Source: Harmothoe impar
Taxonomy: Eukaryota > Annelida > Polychaeta > Phyllodocida > Polynoidae
NCBI GenBank assembly: GCA_947462335.1
Contig: OX381717.1
Span: 18,777,166-18,841,165, forward strand
DNA length: 64,000 nucleotides
Direction of reading: 5' to 3'
In this document: positions 43,126-64,000 of the stretch, piece after piece
Numbering within the stretch: position 1 is the first letter of the stretch
Layout: each line of letters starts with the position of its first letter
Translations under genes and position numbers: made by a program
The notes under the pieces: model-generated
Databases searched by the model: none
Told to the model about the DNA's origin: nothing
The model's input: the letters and a program-made list of their open reading frames with translations, nothing else

Positions 43126-44463
43126 ATGACCAGAACACAGAAGCCCAATGCAAGAGGTCTGGCATTATTGACACAATTTTACACAATTCAGAGCATGGAT
43201 CAGCTGAGGAATATTGTGAACAGTGGTTGGGATGTGAATGAGATATTTATTGATGAGCACAACGGTAAAACCGTGCATAGAACCGCGCTACACAGCGAGA
43301 GAGCACTGAGGCTGTTACGATGCTTCTTGATGCTGGAGCTAAATGTAAATGTGCAACATCTGACAAGCTACAGAACCCACTTGTGGCAGCACTAGAAAAC
43401 AAGTCAACTGCCATACTGAAACTGCTGCTCAAATATGGTGCAGATCCTAATGACCATGATAGTAAGTTTGAAAACATCCCTTTGTTAACTGCAATAAGCA
43501 AGTGCAAACAGAATGTAGCAGAGACTGTGTCCCTGTTGCTGGAGCAGGGCGCAGACCCTAATGTATGACTCCCCGAACTATACAAACAAGTATGGCGCCT
43601 TGTATGCTGCATTAGATGCACCAGGCTACATTTCTGCCACACTCTTCAAAAACCTTGTACATTTTGGAGCAAATATAAATCGTTGGGATCAGGGGAAACT
43701 GCCCTTATTTCATTTGATAATCTGCACACCTAGCTCGTCTCCTGATGCCTCTGATTGGCTAGACTTCTTCTGGGATCACGGAGGCATCATATCCCGGAAA
43801 GACTTTTTCGATAAAACCGCCCTGGAGAAGGGTGTGGACTACAATGTTCACAGCAACAAGATCCGATGGATGATACGGCACGGCGCAGACATTTCAGGCA
43901 TCAATATGTCTCAGATTAAGGACTATTTTATCGCTGATTCCTTCCCTAAGTGTTATCCTCAGACCCCTCTCATCCTGCTGCAAGCTGGTCTGAGGGTCTC
44001 ACATGCAACACAGAAACAGCTCAATGAAATGGAGATTGCTATTTCAAAATGGCTCCAGGAGAAGCCTGAGGTGCGAGACATCGTTGATGACCTCTTTGAC
44101 ATATTTCAACAGTTTGGCGAGGACGCGGAGGAAGAACTTCCGAAGAAGCGGTACAATACCCGGAAATCCATCTTCCCGAAATACGTCACTCAGCAAATGG
44201 CTGACTTGAAGGAATTCAGCGATGAGTCCCTCAGTGTCTACCCACAGGCTGATACCATCGAATATTGGGACGTACGAGTGGAATGGGAAGACCGCCTGAA
44301 TGAGATTCACAGAATACTTCAGTTCATGAGTCAGCCGCAGTCACTACTGTGGTACAGCCGGCGCTGTGTGCGGGAGAACCTGGTGTCTCTTCAACCTTCA
44401 GTGGTCAAGACGCTCCCAGGACCAGCTATACTGAAACGTTATATCTTGTGTCATGAACTATGA
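43126..44463 (+). pseudogene. Ankyrin-repeat/SOCS-box (ASB-like) gene with two frameshifts
   Basis: From ATG at 43126, one frame gives an N-terminus and first ankyrin unit. Homology-like reading then moves to another frame (about 43308-43560: LLLKYGADPN, LLLEQGADPNV) and returns to the first frame (43561-44463). The shifts fall at GAGAGAG near 43303 (apparent +2) and GTATGAC near 43563 (apparent -2), so they cancel. The last ~40 residues (SLLWYSRRCVREN...LPGPAILKRYIL) look like a SOCS box. Known role: ASB proteins recruit Elongin BC-Cullin5 to ubiquitinate targets bound by the ankyrins. It has a single exon. It may be a pseudogene, an intact gene with assembly errors, or a polymorphic allele; otherwise the SOCS half is well preserved. 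Confidence 0.75.
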
Positions 44464-44715
44464 GATTTATAATCTTCTAATGTATCAACCAACTGAATAA
44501 CGCAGCAAGCCAACACGTATGTATATATGTGGGTATGCTAACATGGCTATTAAGTACACTTTATTTACCTGCCAATTGGTCCCTCAGATAGATCTGACGG
44601 ACATTACATTTAAGTAAATTCTCATCCGACACATAAAGTGTTTTTTCCATCCTAAATCCTGTCATCTTCTGCTATAGCAACCAGTATTCTGAACAACAAT
44701 ACACCAAATTTTGTA

Positions 44716-45041
44716 TACCGTATTCGACGTAATAAGCGCCCTCCCCCTAATAAGCGCCCCCCCCCCCTTTTTCAGATTATTTCCCAGATTTTTAATGTGT
44801 TCCTCCGATTTTGTTACTGATTTTCACACCTGTGTGTAACATGGAGCACTTCACACCTGTGTAGGTGTTAAGGCCAAGCTAAGTGTGAAGTGATAGGGGT
44901 GTGTAGAAGCCTTGTAGAGGCCACAGAGGTCTGTATATAACAGCCATGGGGGGCGCTTATTAGAATGATTATTTGAGGCTGATTTTTCCCCTTAAAATAA
45001 TCTTTTAAGCACCCAGGGCGCTTATTACGTCGAATACGGTA
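44716..45041. mobile_element. TA-flanked MITE with CCGTATTCGACG ends
   Basis: A perfect 25-bp inverted repeat (44718-44742 and 45015-45039) is flanked by TA on each side. AATAAGCGCCC words are iterated at both ends. Confidence 0.8.
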
Positions 45042-47900
45042 ATCCAAGAATTGTGTACGTTTTAAACCTGAAAATCCCTTTAGTTTGAATAAAGTTGAGC
45101 TACTTTTCTCTCGAGATGAGAAGGCTACCTTCGAGAGGCAAAAGAAGTTAGAGAAATATGCCTTATTATCGCTTCTGAGAATATACTAAATAAGGAGAAT
45201 CCACAGAAGTTTTGAAATCATTTCTGTATAAACAGCAGATTGCTCAAAACTGGCATTTAAATTCTTTTTACTTTCAATAATTTGTGTGTTAGTTGAAGGG
45301 TTACTCAGTATATTACAGACTGATATATTATATGTAAACACTTGTTACAGTGGCATGCTCACCGATAGTGATCAGGGAATTTGTTTACCCCAAAACCTCG
45401 CGTAGTAGCCGTGGCTAGTCCGGAAGTCAGATCGCCAGTGAGGCTTAGAGGATCACCTTAGATTCAGGGTGCAGCTTATACATGAGTTTTTAGATGTGCT
45501 AAAGTGGCCATAATTAGATGCCCTGTGAGGCTTACAGGATTCTCCATTGTTAGGGGTGCGTCGAATATGCGAGGTTTTACAGTATTGAATTAAATCATGT
45601 TCTGCTCTCGATCCCTACCATGTCAACGTAGCATGACCACATACACAGAGATGATTTTTTATTACAATCTGTTGGCTCAATCTTGAGTTTATATTGATTC
45701 GTAGAACTATAATGTAACTGCCGAGCGTTCAGCCTGCTAAAACTCCCTAATCATCTTCCTTTCACTACTTGATTTCACAAGATTTCCAAGACTGGATGAT
45801 TCCACCTTAAAATATACAACACAGAACAACATACTGAGGGGGGAAAGAAAGTTTTGTTTTTATTTACCATTAAATGTCTTGTATACAGCGCGCTCACCCG
45901 TCATGCCAGTTTACATTCTAGTTTTGAATAAAACAGTTTCTGCAGAACGCGAGTTAAACTCCTATATTTGGTAACCTCCGATAAGGTACGTAAAATTCTA
46001 TTTAGAAACCTTATGGTATACACTCTTAGAAGTAAAACTTTTAACCAATAATTCCTTTCCATATTTGGCGCGCATCTGCACATGTTTGTACCAACAGTTG
46101 GGGTCGCATGTTGCGGCAATAGTTACAATTTTATGCAAGGGCTGTACTTTTTGTTTACCTTATGGTATAAATGAACCATTTAAAAAGTATTCTTTAAATT
46201 TGGTCATTTAAAAAAGTTTTGTTTATTTTGCATCCAAAATATTGGCACTTTCCTTGTTCTTATTGTTTTCACTTTGCCTCGCTGACTATTCCTTGCTTTT
46301 AGTTACATGAATGTTGTTCTACTGATAATCCAAACCTCTGAGGGTGCCCAATGACTATAACCTGCTTGTTAACTTCCACATTAATACTTCGTATGGGAAA
46401 CCTTTCCAACAGTTCATTACCCTAGCATGATCACATTTTTCACATCGAAGTCACTTTTTGTAAACATGATTTTTGCAGTCCTTGTTCTTGCGGGCTTCTC
46501 CCATGTTACAAATTTACCACGCCATATTGGAAAGATGCACACATCATAGGCGGTTCTCCCTGAGGTTTGGTTGAAAAAAAGAAGAGAATATACTAGACAA
46601 AATACAGGGCCCCCCTCACTCCCTCGTTACGCCTTGGGTCCAACTGAGCCCTTTACAAAGGTGGAGACGGAGATGTGCGTTGAAACGACACTCAACCACC
46701 CCTACAGGCCTCACAGATAGGACCCTTTTGTATTCGGCCACGACTTCTGCCAACTTTTTCTGGTGCCGACATTTCTTTTTTTTCACCATTTAGCTGTTCA
46801 TTTTTACACAACATATGAACACTTTCTGACTCTGCTCTTTTTCCAGATATGGTCTTTGCCAATTAGGCCTGATCTTTACACCTTTGGCCGAAGATATTGC
46901 AACACTTTTTACTACATGCAGGCCATTATTCATTGTGTTTTTCTTAGATACCAACTTCTTGTAGCCTCTTAACATGCAGTTGTTAAGTTGTTTGTGAATT
47001 CCCAACTTCATATAACATGCATTAACAGTGTTACATCGAGTCATCAATTACAACGTCCACTTTAATGTACTCAAGCCCGCATTTCTTCTACAAAATGGCT
47101 CATTGCCGAAGCAGTTGGCACTCGTTCCCAATATTTTCTTCGGTTTTCTTTGTTTCATCGTACTACCATTAGCCAACACTGGCGATACCTTTTAACAGAG
47201 GACAGCTGTACGCGCCATCAAACATATTCTGCTGCGGTATTTTTATCGTTTGACCAGCATTTTTTTCTGTGATGGTTTTTATTTAGACCAGCTTGATACC
47301 TTGTGCTGGGTTTCTTGTGATACCTCAATCACTTTACATAACCTTGCTGAAGGTTGCTGCATGGACCGGTTCCCGCCTTGATGTTAACATAATGAAGGAA
47401 CCGTGTCGAGATTACACGCGACATTATTGTCCATGTTCTTCTAGAAGGACAACTCTCTTGAGCTCATTTCCAATCCACTTTGCTTAGTTCTAATATCTGA
47501 ACCAACACTTCCACATTTTTGTTTAATGATCAAGGTCTTCAGTAGAAGTGTGTTCTCCTGTTGAAAATGAAAAATCCCTAAGAGAGCTGTCCAATTTCTA
47601 GTTGCATCTTGTAACAAGCGTTGGTACAGCGGATACTAGGTGACTGTCCGTCGTAAACGCTAAGATGACAACAGTGTGAGATCCCCACTGGGAGGCGCGA
47701 GTTCAAGTGACCCTGTCAGTCAACGCTAAGTCAGGTCCTTGAGACTACCATACCACGCCTTGTGTCACTATTGTCCCAGCGGGGCACCAACTCAAATCCC
47801 ACCAGATACCATACCACCGTCTCATGACATTTTGAAGGTTTTTTTAAGTCTGAATATTTTACAATGAACCTTTAGTAGGATTGGAAGTGTGCAATTTGAT
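45042..47900. other. Long stretch without a recognised gene
   Basis: A degraded copy of the CTTATA-word repeat family lies at 45440-45590. The rest is unclassified. TGGTGCCGAC at 46761 and similar words do not amount to an LTR element. No RNA gene is recognised. Confidence 0.4.
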
Positions 47901-47908
47901 TCAGATGA

Positions 47909-48274
47909 GACATTGCTTTTGTGGCACTTTTGGTGACACCAGTCGCTGTGTTAGGAATACATGTCACAAGCAAATGTCGCTTTGAGACAAATGGCGCGGA
48001 TCTGGCAGGAATGTTGATTGGTGCATCTGTTGTAACTCCGGTCTCACTACCCAAAGTTACAACTACCCCCTTTTATCATCTTCTACAAGGGTTCAAATTA
48101 GACCCTCTCGGTCTTGACAGATTTTACTCTCGTGATCTGATGGTTCTTTCACGACATATAACATACAATCAATTTGACAGAAACAAAATTAGTGGAGAAA
48201 AAGACATAATAAAAGAAAAAGAGTCAAGAGACCTTAGTACTCTTATGAAACAAATTTTCTTGTCGCATAAATAA
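47909..48274 (+). other. Unrecognised open frame of ~121 codons
   Basis: The frame is open from just after a stop at 47906 to TAA at 48272-48274, with its first ATG at 48011. It encodes a hydrophobic start (VALLVTPVAVLGIH), then a mixed region and a charged C-terminus (ISGEKDIIKEKESRDL). It could be an exon with an acceptor upstream or chance. I do not recognise the family. Confidence 0.2.
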
Positions 48275-51200
48275 TCAGAAATGTTAACATCAATTTGCTC
48301 ATTTTTCTTTGCAACATTTTGAACGGAATTCAAAAAGAATGAAACTTCTTCCTAAAATTCCAGTATTGATATGATACTTATGCAAGTAAAATAACCAACA
48401 AGATGTTAATGTGTGGACAATGAACCACGGAGAACACTAAAATTATTACCATCAATTCATCTTTTTTCAACAAAGGGTTCACTGTCAAACTGTTCCAGAA
48501 ATGAGTGTTGAGTGAATGGTACAGTTCTCATTCCCAGATTGATGATGTATCTGTGACAGTTGGCTGTTCAAGTTGGAAAATTGACCAGCAACATTTTTAT
48601 AACATTAGAAATACAGACCTACCGAGGTAACAACCCACCATTGTAACGAGTCGCAAATTTCTACATGATGTTGATTTAACATCAATTTTCCTGAATTACG
48701 TCTGAATTAAGGACTTTGTTTCTCCCTGGGCCATGATGACATATCAGAAATGTTTCTTTTGTTTGGTTTGTTCAGCTCACTTGAACTTCTGTTCAGCCCC
48801 ATTAAAGTCTTCCAAAGTTAAGGTAAGCCCACGAGGGCTCTCAGTTTGTTTTATGGTGGGAAGATCTTCTGGACAAAGCCAATATTGCGCGATTCGAAAC
48901 CAATGGTGGTACGACCCCGGGAGGTCAACAATAAATAGAGTGGCGCCCCCTGGTAGATGGTGGCTGAACCAGCATACACCGCGCATCTACCAGAGACCAG
49001 ATTGAATTCACCGGGGGGCGTAGATCGGCGAGCCCCCGTTCTGCTACTTAAGACTGCGACCAGTAAACAGCCAGCCTACACTACTAGCTTGTCACACCTG
49101 TGCCTTCTGGGCTTTCATTTTGACAATGTTTAATCATTGACTTAAGAACAGATTCTACAGATATCATTAATTCATATAACAGCACCCATTGACCGAACAC
49201 TTGGCTTGCGGGTCTTCTATGTATAAGTGTTCTCTTTGCGTTATACTCTCCCGCGGACTAAGCATTTTTCATCACGGGCTAAACTTTTGCAAATATTACA
49301 GCCTTTTAACAGGAATCAGGATCACGGTGCTCGTCTGGGGTTAGTTTTTCCCTTTTCGTTTGTTTCCCCGCACCACATTATTCCCTGGGAATTTCAAGCA
49401 TGTAAAATAGATTTCGGCCTAAAAACACTCAAAATATTTCACTCTAAGACAAACTCAAACGCAGTGAAATTTTCAGATTGGTGCGCGTTTTGTGTTTTTC
49501 TAACATTGATTGATTGGACGCCTTTTTGACTGCTGCTTACTTGGTTCCCTGCTGTGCGGGTTTCATGACTTTGTATATGGGCAGGATGTTTACAGTGACT
49601 ACTACAGGGGTTGTATGTCCCTAGTGCCTACAGCTTCCCCCCACCCCCTCACACACACACAGACCAGCCACCACCACACCCAGTACCAGACCCCCCCACC
49701 CCCAGCCACCCACTCAACACATCCCAATTTTGAATTCATTCCAGTTCGGCAGGTCTTACACAACGGGGGTGCGTTTTCTGTGTCGACGCCCACCTAAGAT
49801 TTTCACGCTTTGATAAACAGTTTCAGCTAACCTGCATTGTTTCTCATCACAGTGGCTTTTGTGAGCGGAGATTATTAACTGACGGGCAGGGGCAATTTTG
49901 AGAAACGTTCAGAATTTCAGTTTCATGAGTGGCTGTTTGTAGGATTGTGGCCTGATATGATAGACCGGGCGTGGCGCTGGCCGGTGATGTGATTATACGG
50001 GGAATGGGTCTGTGTATAGAAACATACCCACATTCACACTGAGAACAGTTATGTACTGAGGATGATATGAACGCTGCTCGACAGGCTGACAATTTCCTCG
50101 ACTTTCACACACCATACATTACTACCACACACACATGTACACAACAGCTCCTTGCGTGACTTACATAACAAGCCAACCTCCATTTCTACAGTTTAACAGG
50201 CCGGGTATCGTAACCCGGGTACCTTTGGCTCCACAGCTCTCCCTATGAGAACATAGCCTCAACACTTAAACAGTAGACAGAGCTGTGATATATTAGACGA
50301 GTTCATGGTTTTTGGGAGAACTCAGAATTGTCGATTACAGCCGTTATGTAAGTCGCACAATAAGCTTTAAATACCGACCCACGGACGGAACCCTCAACCA
50401 CCGGTACCACCGACCACCTTGCTAAGCCTTCCACTCAGCGCAACCTGCTCAGATTCAACCGTCACTAATTTGGCACTCTTTGAGTCTAGGCTCGCTTCAC
50501 AGCAGGCGCGGCAGCAGAAAAGGCGGAAATCATCGTTTTCTGTTCGTCTCGTTGGAGACTAAAAGTGGATGATTGCAGGAAGCAAGGTCAGGCGTAGAAG
50601 GAGCCTGTGTTTGCTGGATTAGTTACGTAACCCAAGGAAGCCAGGTCGGTGCTTGTGTTTTGAGCAATGGTTGGTGGGGCCCACTCCCGCGGGTTGTTCA
50701 CACAGCCATGTCGTTAGCACTGAGTGTCCTCTGAGAACGGGATGAATGGGATGACGAGTAAGATGGAGTATGAGGATGAGATGAGGTTAATGACGCAACG
50801 TTCAACAGATGCCGTGATGACTGGGGGATCTTGGGGAATGGTGGGGAGGGTCCACCAGTCTAGGTTAGCCTGCGTGCCCCCCTCCGCCCGCTCGCAGACC
50901 AACACCTGTGGACCACTTCAAAAAGACATCATAAACAGGCGCAGGATTTATCTTTTTTTTTTGTTTCTGTGAAACCTGCCCTTCGTGAACTGCATTCAAC
51001 CGTCCTGTTTGGACATACGTAATATCACGGCTCATTTCGGCTGCTTTGAGAAGTGGCCCACAAAGGTGAGGCCTTTAATTGTTGTCGAACGAGCTCTAGG
51101 AAAAAATTATGAAACGTGGTGGGCATTTTGTTGTGGGTTGGGAGGGGAGTAGATCGTGTGATGCGCGATACTGGTCACGGACCAGTAGGGATGTTGTGAT

Positions 51201-51835
51201 GACGGACTGATGATGATATCAATGCTGCCACATTAGTTTTTATGTACCCAGCCCTCTCAACCTGCACACACAGCCATGACTCTTTCACACTCTCTCTATG
51301 CACCCACTAGTATGACAACCATTTCATTCACTTCTTCACATAAAATAATTCTGTTCTAATGGATATAATAATATTCACGTACGCAAACCAGTCTCACCAC
51401 CCTATATGTAGTCACTGTACCCATCGACAAAGAACACCTTTTAACTCGGTCGGCTCATACAGAGATGCCCCTCCCTGGGTAACAAAAGGTAGGAAATCTC
51501 AAAGATTTCAGCCAACAATTTGTTGGAAACTAGTCTACATTTTTTTTTCTAGAGTCCCAGGGAAAAAAGTAGGATGGCATCTCTGCTGGTAGGAAGCCGG
51601 TCAGAGTTCATCAGATATGTCTGATAATGGTTATTATGGAAGCCAAGTCAAGTGTAGGTTAGGGTACTGATGGGGGCGCTGCCTTATGGCACCACCCAGG
51701 TCCCAGCCTCCCTGCTCCTACCCTCATGGTCTCAATTCATTTACAATAAATCTGCACTAAGGCAGTACACCCTCCCAGGCCGCGGGATGACGGGGTTACG
51801 TCGCATTCCTCCTCACTCACCCTTTTAGGGTATAA
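48275..51835. other. Long stretch without a recognised gene
   Basis: It includes CACA/CCAC-rich simple sequence (49640-49700) and a GGCGCCCCCTGGTAGATGG segment near 48942. Several short frames are present, none with a recognisable domain. No gene can be supported. Confidence 0.4.
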
Positions 51836-51996
51836 CATTCTCATGGTTTCGGGCCTACTTTTTTCCCTCGTGGTTTCGGGCCCACTTTTTTCCCTCATGG
51901 TTTCGGGCCCACTTTTTCCCTTTGTGGTTTCGGGCCCACTTTTTTCCGTCGTGGTTTCGGGCCCACTTTTTTCCCTCATGGTTTCGGGCCCAGGCA
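51836..51996. repeat. 27-bp minisatellite, six units
   Basis: Units of the type GTGGTTTCGGGCCCAC plus TTTTTTCCCTC repeat six times. On the minus strand two frames stay open, giving 9-residue GPETTREKS or ARNHEGKKW repeats. No signal for a real protein. Confidence 0.9.
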
Positions 51997-52778
51997 TGCA
52001 GCGTCACATGTAAAATTTGAGTTTTCAGTGGTAAAATGGTTCTTGGCTTAGACGCTATCATCATCATGGCAAGGATCCCCCCCTCAGGCCTGGTTGAGTA
52101 CACTCCCCTCACAATAGTATAATATAAAGCCTCCTGGGTCCTACCCCCTTCTTGTGGTCATCCTAACGCACGCACACCTTACACATACATTTATACCTTT
52201 GTGTGTCAGCAATCACACTTCACGCACACATCACGCACACACACGGGAACCCACACGGACCGCTAGAACAGACACACCTCTCAGCTTTCTCTTCACGCTG
52301 TGTTTTTCATATAACAAATACATCACCTATAATTACGCACGGAGATTCACACGTTGTCGGACTATCTTGGTGAACATCAAAAGGCCTGCCCCGACCCTTT
52401 ATGGTCTGACGATTGAGGAGCGTGGCCGTAGTAGTATTTAATCCACACGTGAGGTACTGGCGCTCAGTGCGCGTTGTCTTGGAGGGGTGATGTATCCATT
52501 ATCATTATACCGTGTTAGTGTCTCACTTCTCTAGGCTGTAGCTGTGGCTGCTAGCGTGCTCAACGCGGGTTCCTTCACACATACAGAATTCTACACGGGG
52601 GTAGGCAGGATTACAAAACGGGTTGACCTGTGCTGGAGCGGACCGCCACCCACCCCTGAGTCTATGTACAGTAGAGTTAAGCAGTGTGGGGGGGTCGGGC
52701 GGCGGCGACAGGAGGCTGGCCACACCTCGGTCATACTTCAGCGCAACTAACACTTTCCTTCACCCCTGAACGCTCGGC

Positions 52779-52842
52779 ATGATGCATGAATGCAGCACTG
52801 GCGATCGTATCACCTGGGATTCATTCATGCATCATGCCGATA
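52779..52842. repeat. Hairpin repeat in the DDX6 3' UTR
   Basis: GCATGATGCATGAATGCAGC...ATTCATGCATCATGCC is an inverted repeat whose outer part continues as TAATGCATCATGCCC overlapping the DDX6 stop codon at 52857-52859. Related copies lie at ~57416-57490, ~58795-58870, ~60352-60470, ~61410-61580 and ~62117-62180, all in DDX6 introns. Confidence 0.75.
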
Positions 52843-52856
52843 AAGGGCATGATGCA

Positions 52857-62929
<10,073 letters not shown>

Positions 62930-63125
62930 CTGAAAACAGCAACAACAACTGTCATTATAATTGTGAAAATGATTTTGTCATGTACTCACAAGAGCAGTAG
63001 CTATCATCCCTAATTCATTATCCAGTTCCCTCTGCTTGCCTTAGGTTTATGCTTGCTTCTAGCACTTCTTGGTATTGTAGCTTTCTGTAGTTATATCGCA
63101 AATATTTTTCACAGCAAATATATAG

Positions 63126-63542
63126 ACAGAGCTGCACGCTAAACTCACAGAGTCAATGGTTATTGCACTCGTGGTGCTTGGGTCGTATTGCACGATGGTC
63201 GTAGGCCGAGTGCAATACGACCCAAGCACCACGAGTGCAATAACTATTGACAAGGTGAGTTTTAAGTGACGCTCTGTATTTATTTCAGGGTATTTTGATA
63301 TAAAATAGATGTATAACTTTTGTTTGTTTAGTTCCGCGATGTTTGTTTAGTTCCGCGGTGTTTGTTTACGTCCATTGGCCGCCATTTTGGATTTCGCACA
63401 GGTCACGTGACCCTCGGCAGTGTAGCGACCCCAAGGAGCGTGCAATACGACCACAGCGTGCAATACGACCCAGGGTTATTGCACGCCCACATCGGGAATG
63501 ACACTCCCATTGCTTGATAGGCCGTATTCACCATGAAATAAA
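63126..63542 (+). repeat. Covarying-hairpin dispersed repeat, copy 2
   Basis: Same frame of reference as 28635-29039: ACAGAGCTGCACGCTAAA start, hairpin 63153-63193 with 63210-63250 (41-bp arms, 16-nt loop, one mismatch), TGACGCTCTGTATTTATTTC, CCGCCATTTTGG, GGTCACGTGACCC, GTGCAATACGACC words and CCGTATTCACCATGAAATAA end. The arms differ from copy 1 at many positions but remain complementary. Confidence 0.8.
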
Positions 63543-64000
63543 CCTGTATATGTAATAATTTTGAAAATATTGATAAATATCTTCAATGGCCATCGATAGT
63601 TAAATTTAAAATAATTTTCATAGCCAATTGTTGATTTGCAGTGATTTGTGTGCGCTTTCCCAACCTATTTCCCTATTCTTTAAATCACCAGACTCCTTAA
63701 GCAGGTTATATGATTTGTAAAAATTGAGGGTGAAGCCTGTACAAGGGTTAAGCAGGAAACGTACAGGGCACAGAAACGTCTGTGCACCCGTGTCAAAAAC
63801 TCAAGAACGTCCAAACAGGTATTTCTCAGGCGTCCCACGCCCATCACCATAGGAAGTACAGTCTGCCGCATTTACAAAACGTACGGCCCCTCCAAGTTTC
63901 CTCCTTTATGCTTATAATATAATTGAAATAACAGAAGGATTTCTCCCAGATTTAGGGTTTATCTAACAGATGGGGTGGAATGTAGACCATATAAGTGGCA
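63543..64000. other. Upstream DDX6 intron or flank
   Basis: No exon is recognised; the missing N-terminal DDX6 exon(s) were not found here on the minus strand. Confidence 0.4.

Noticed and set aside
47650..47820. Possible tRNA-like pair (GAGTTCAAGTG, AACTCAAATCCC)
   Set aside because: No A-box and no cloverleaf pairing.
46750..49030. Possible LTR retrotransposon (TGGTGCCGAC and GGCGCCCCCTGG looked like primer-binding sites)
   Set aside because: No paired LTRs, no polypurine tract and no gag/pol reading frame found.

Overview
The window is eukaryotic nuclear DNA: interrupted genes with consensus GT/AG introns, very dense mobile-element debris, many homopolymeric G/C runs and one 200-base N gap. 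The DDX6-type helicase, the ankyrin/SOCS-box protein, the trypsin-fold protease pair and the mix of elements suggest a marine invertebrate, most likely a lancelet (Branchiostoma-like). That assignment is inference; no sequence search was possible.

Layout. (1) 147-9557 is one 9.4-kb insertion with ~715-bp terminal inverted repeats, AG...CT ends and a 6-bp AGTGAC duplication. This is the terminal signature of Polinton/Maverick elements, but the interior has no polymerase, integrase, ATPase or protease gene. Its TIRs are packed with CCAAT, E2F-like, E-box and ETS-like motifs. (2) 10632-18744 carries two trypsin-fold serine protease genes on the minus strand. The 14802-18744 gene is complete (5 exons, 292 aa). 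The 10632-11575 gene shows only three exons and lacks the catalytic-Ser exon, with the 9.4-kb insertion lying just beyond. (3) 18.8-34.0 kb has no recognisable gene. It is filled with MITEs, including Harbinger-like TTA/TAA, piggyBac-like TTAA and TA-flanked types, plus nested elements, a palindrome-rich block and the gap. (4) 34.03-~42.2 kb is a non-LTR retrotransposon on the minus strand with three open reading frames. ORF1 has a coiled coil, an L1-ORF1-like RRM region and a C-terminal NADAR/YbiA-type domain. Next comes a separate SGNH/GDSL-hydrolase ORF, then an intact endonuclease-reverse transcriptase ORF. (5) 43126-44463 is an ankyrin-repeat/SOCS-box gene with two mutually compensating 2-base frameshifts. 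(6) 45.0-51.8 kb has no recognised gene. (7) 52857-62929 is nine exons of a DDX6/Me31B-type DEAD-box helicase on the minus strand; its 5' exon(s) lie beyond the window. Its introns and 3' UTR carry a dispersed hairpin family.

Most worth a second look: the NADAR-plus-SGNH retrotransposon; the coding-free Polinton-like element with promoter-like TIRs; and a dispersed repeat (28635-29039 and 63126-63542) whose ~40-bp hairpin arms differ between copies while staying complementary within each copy.
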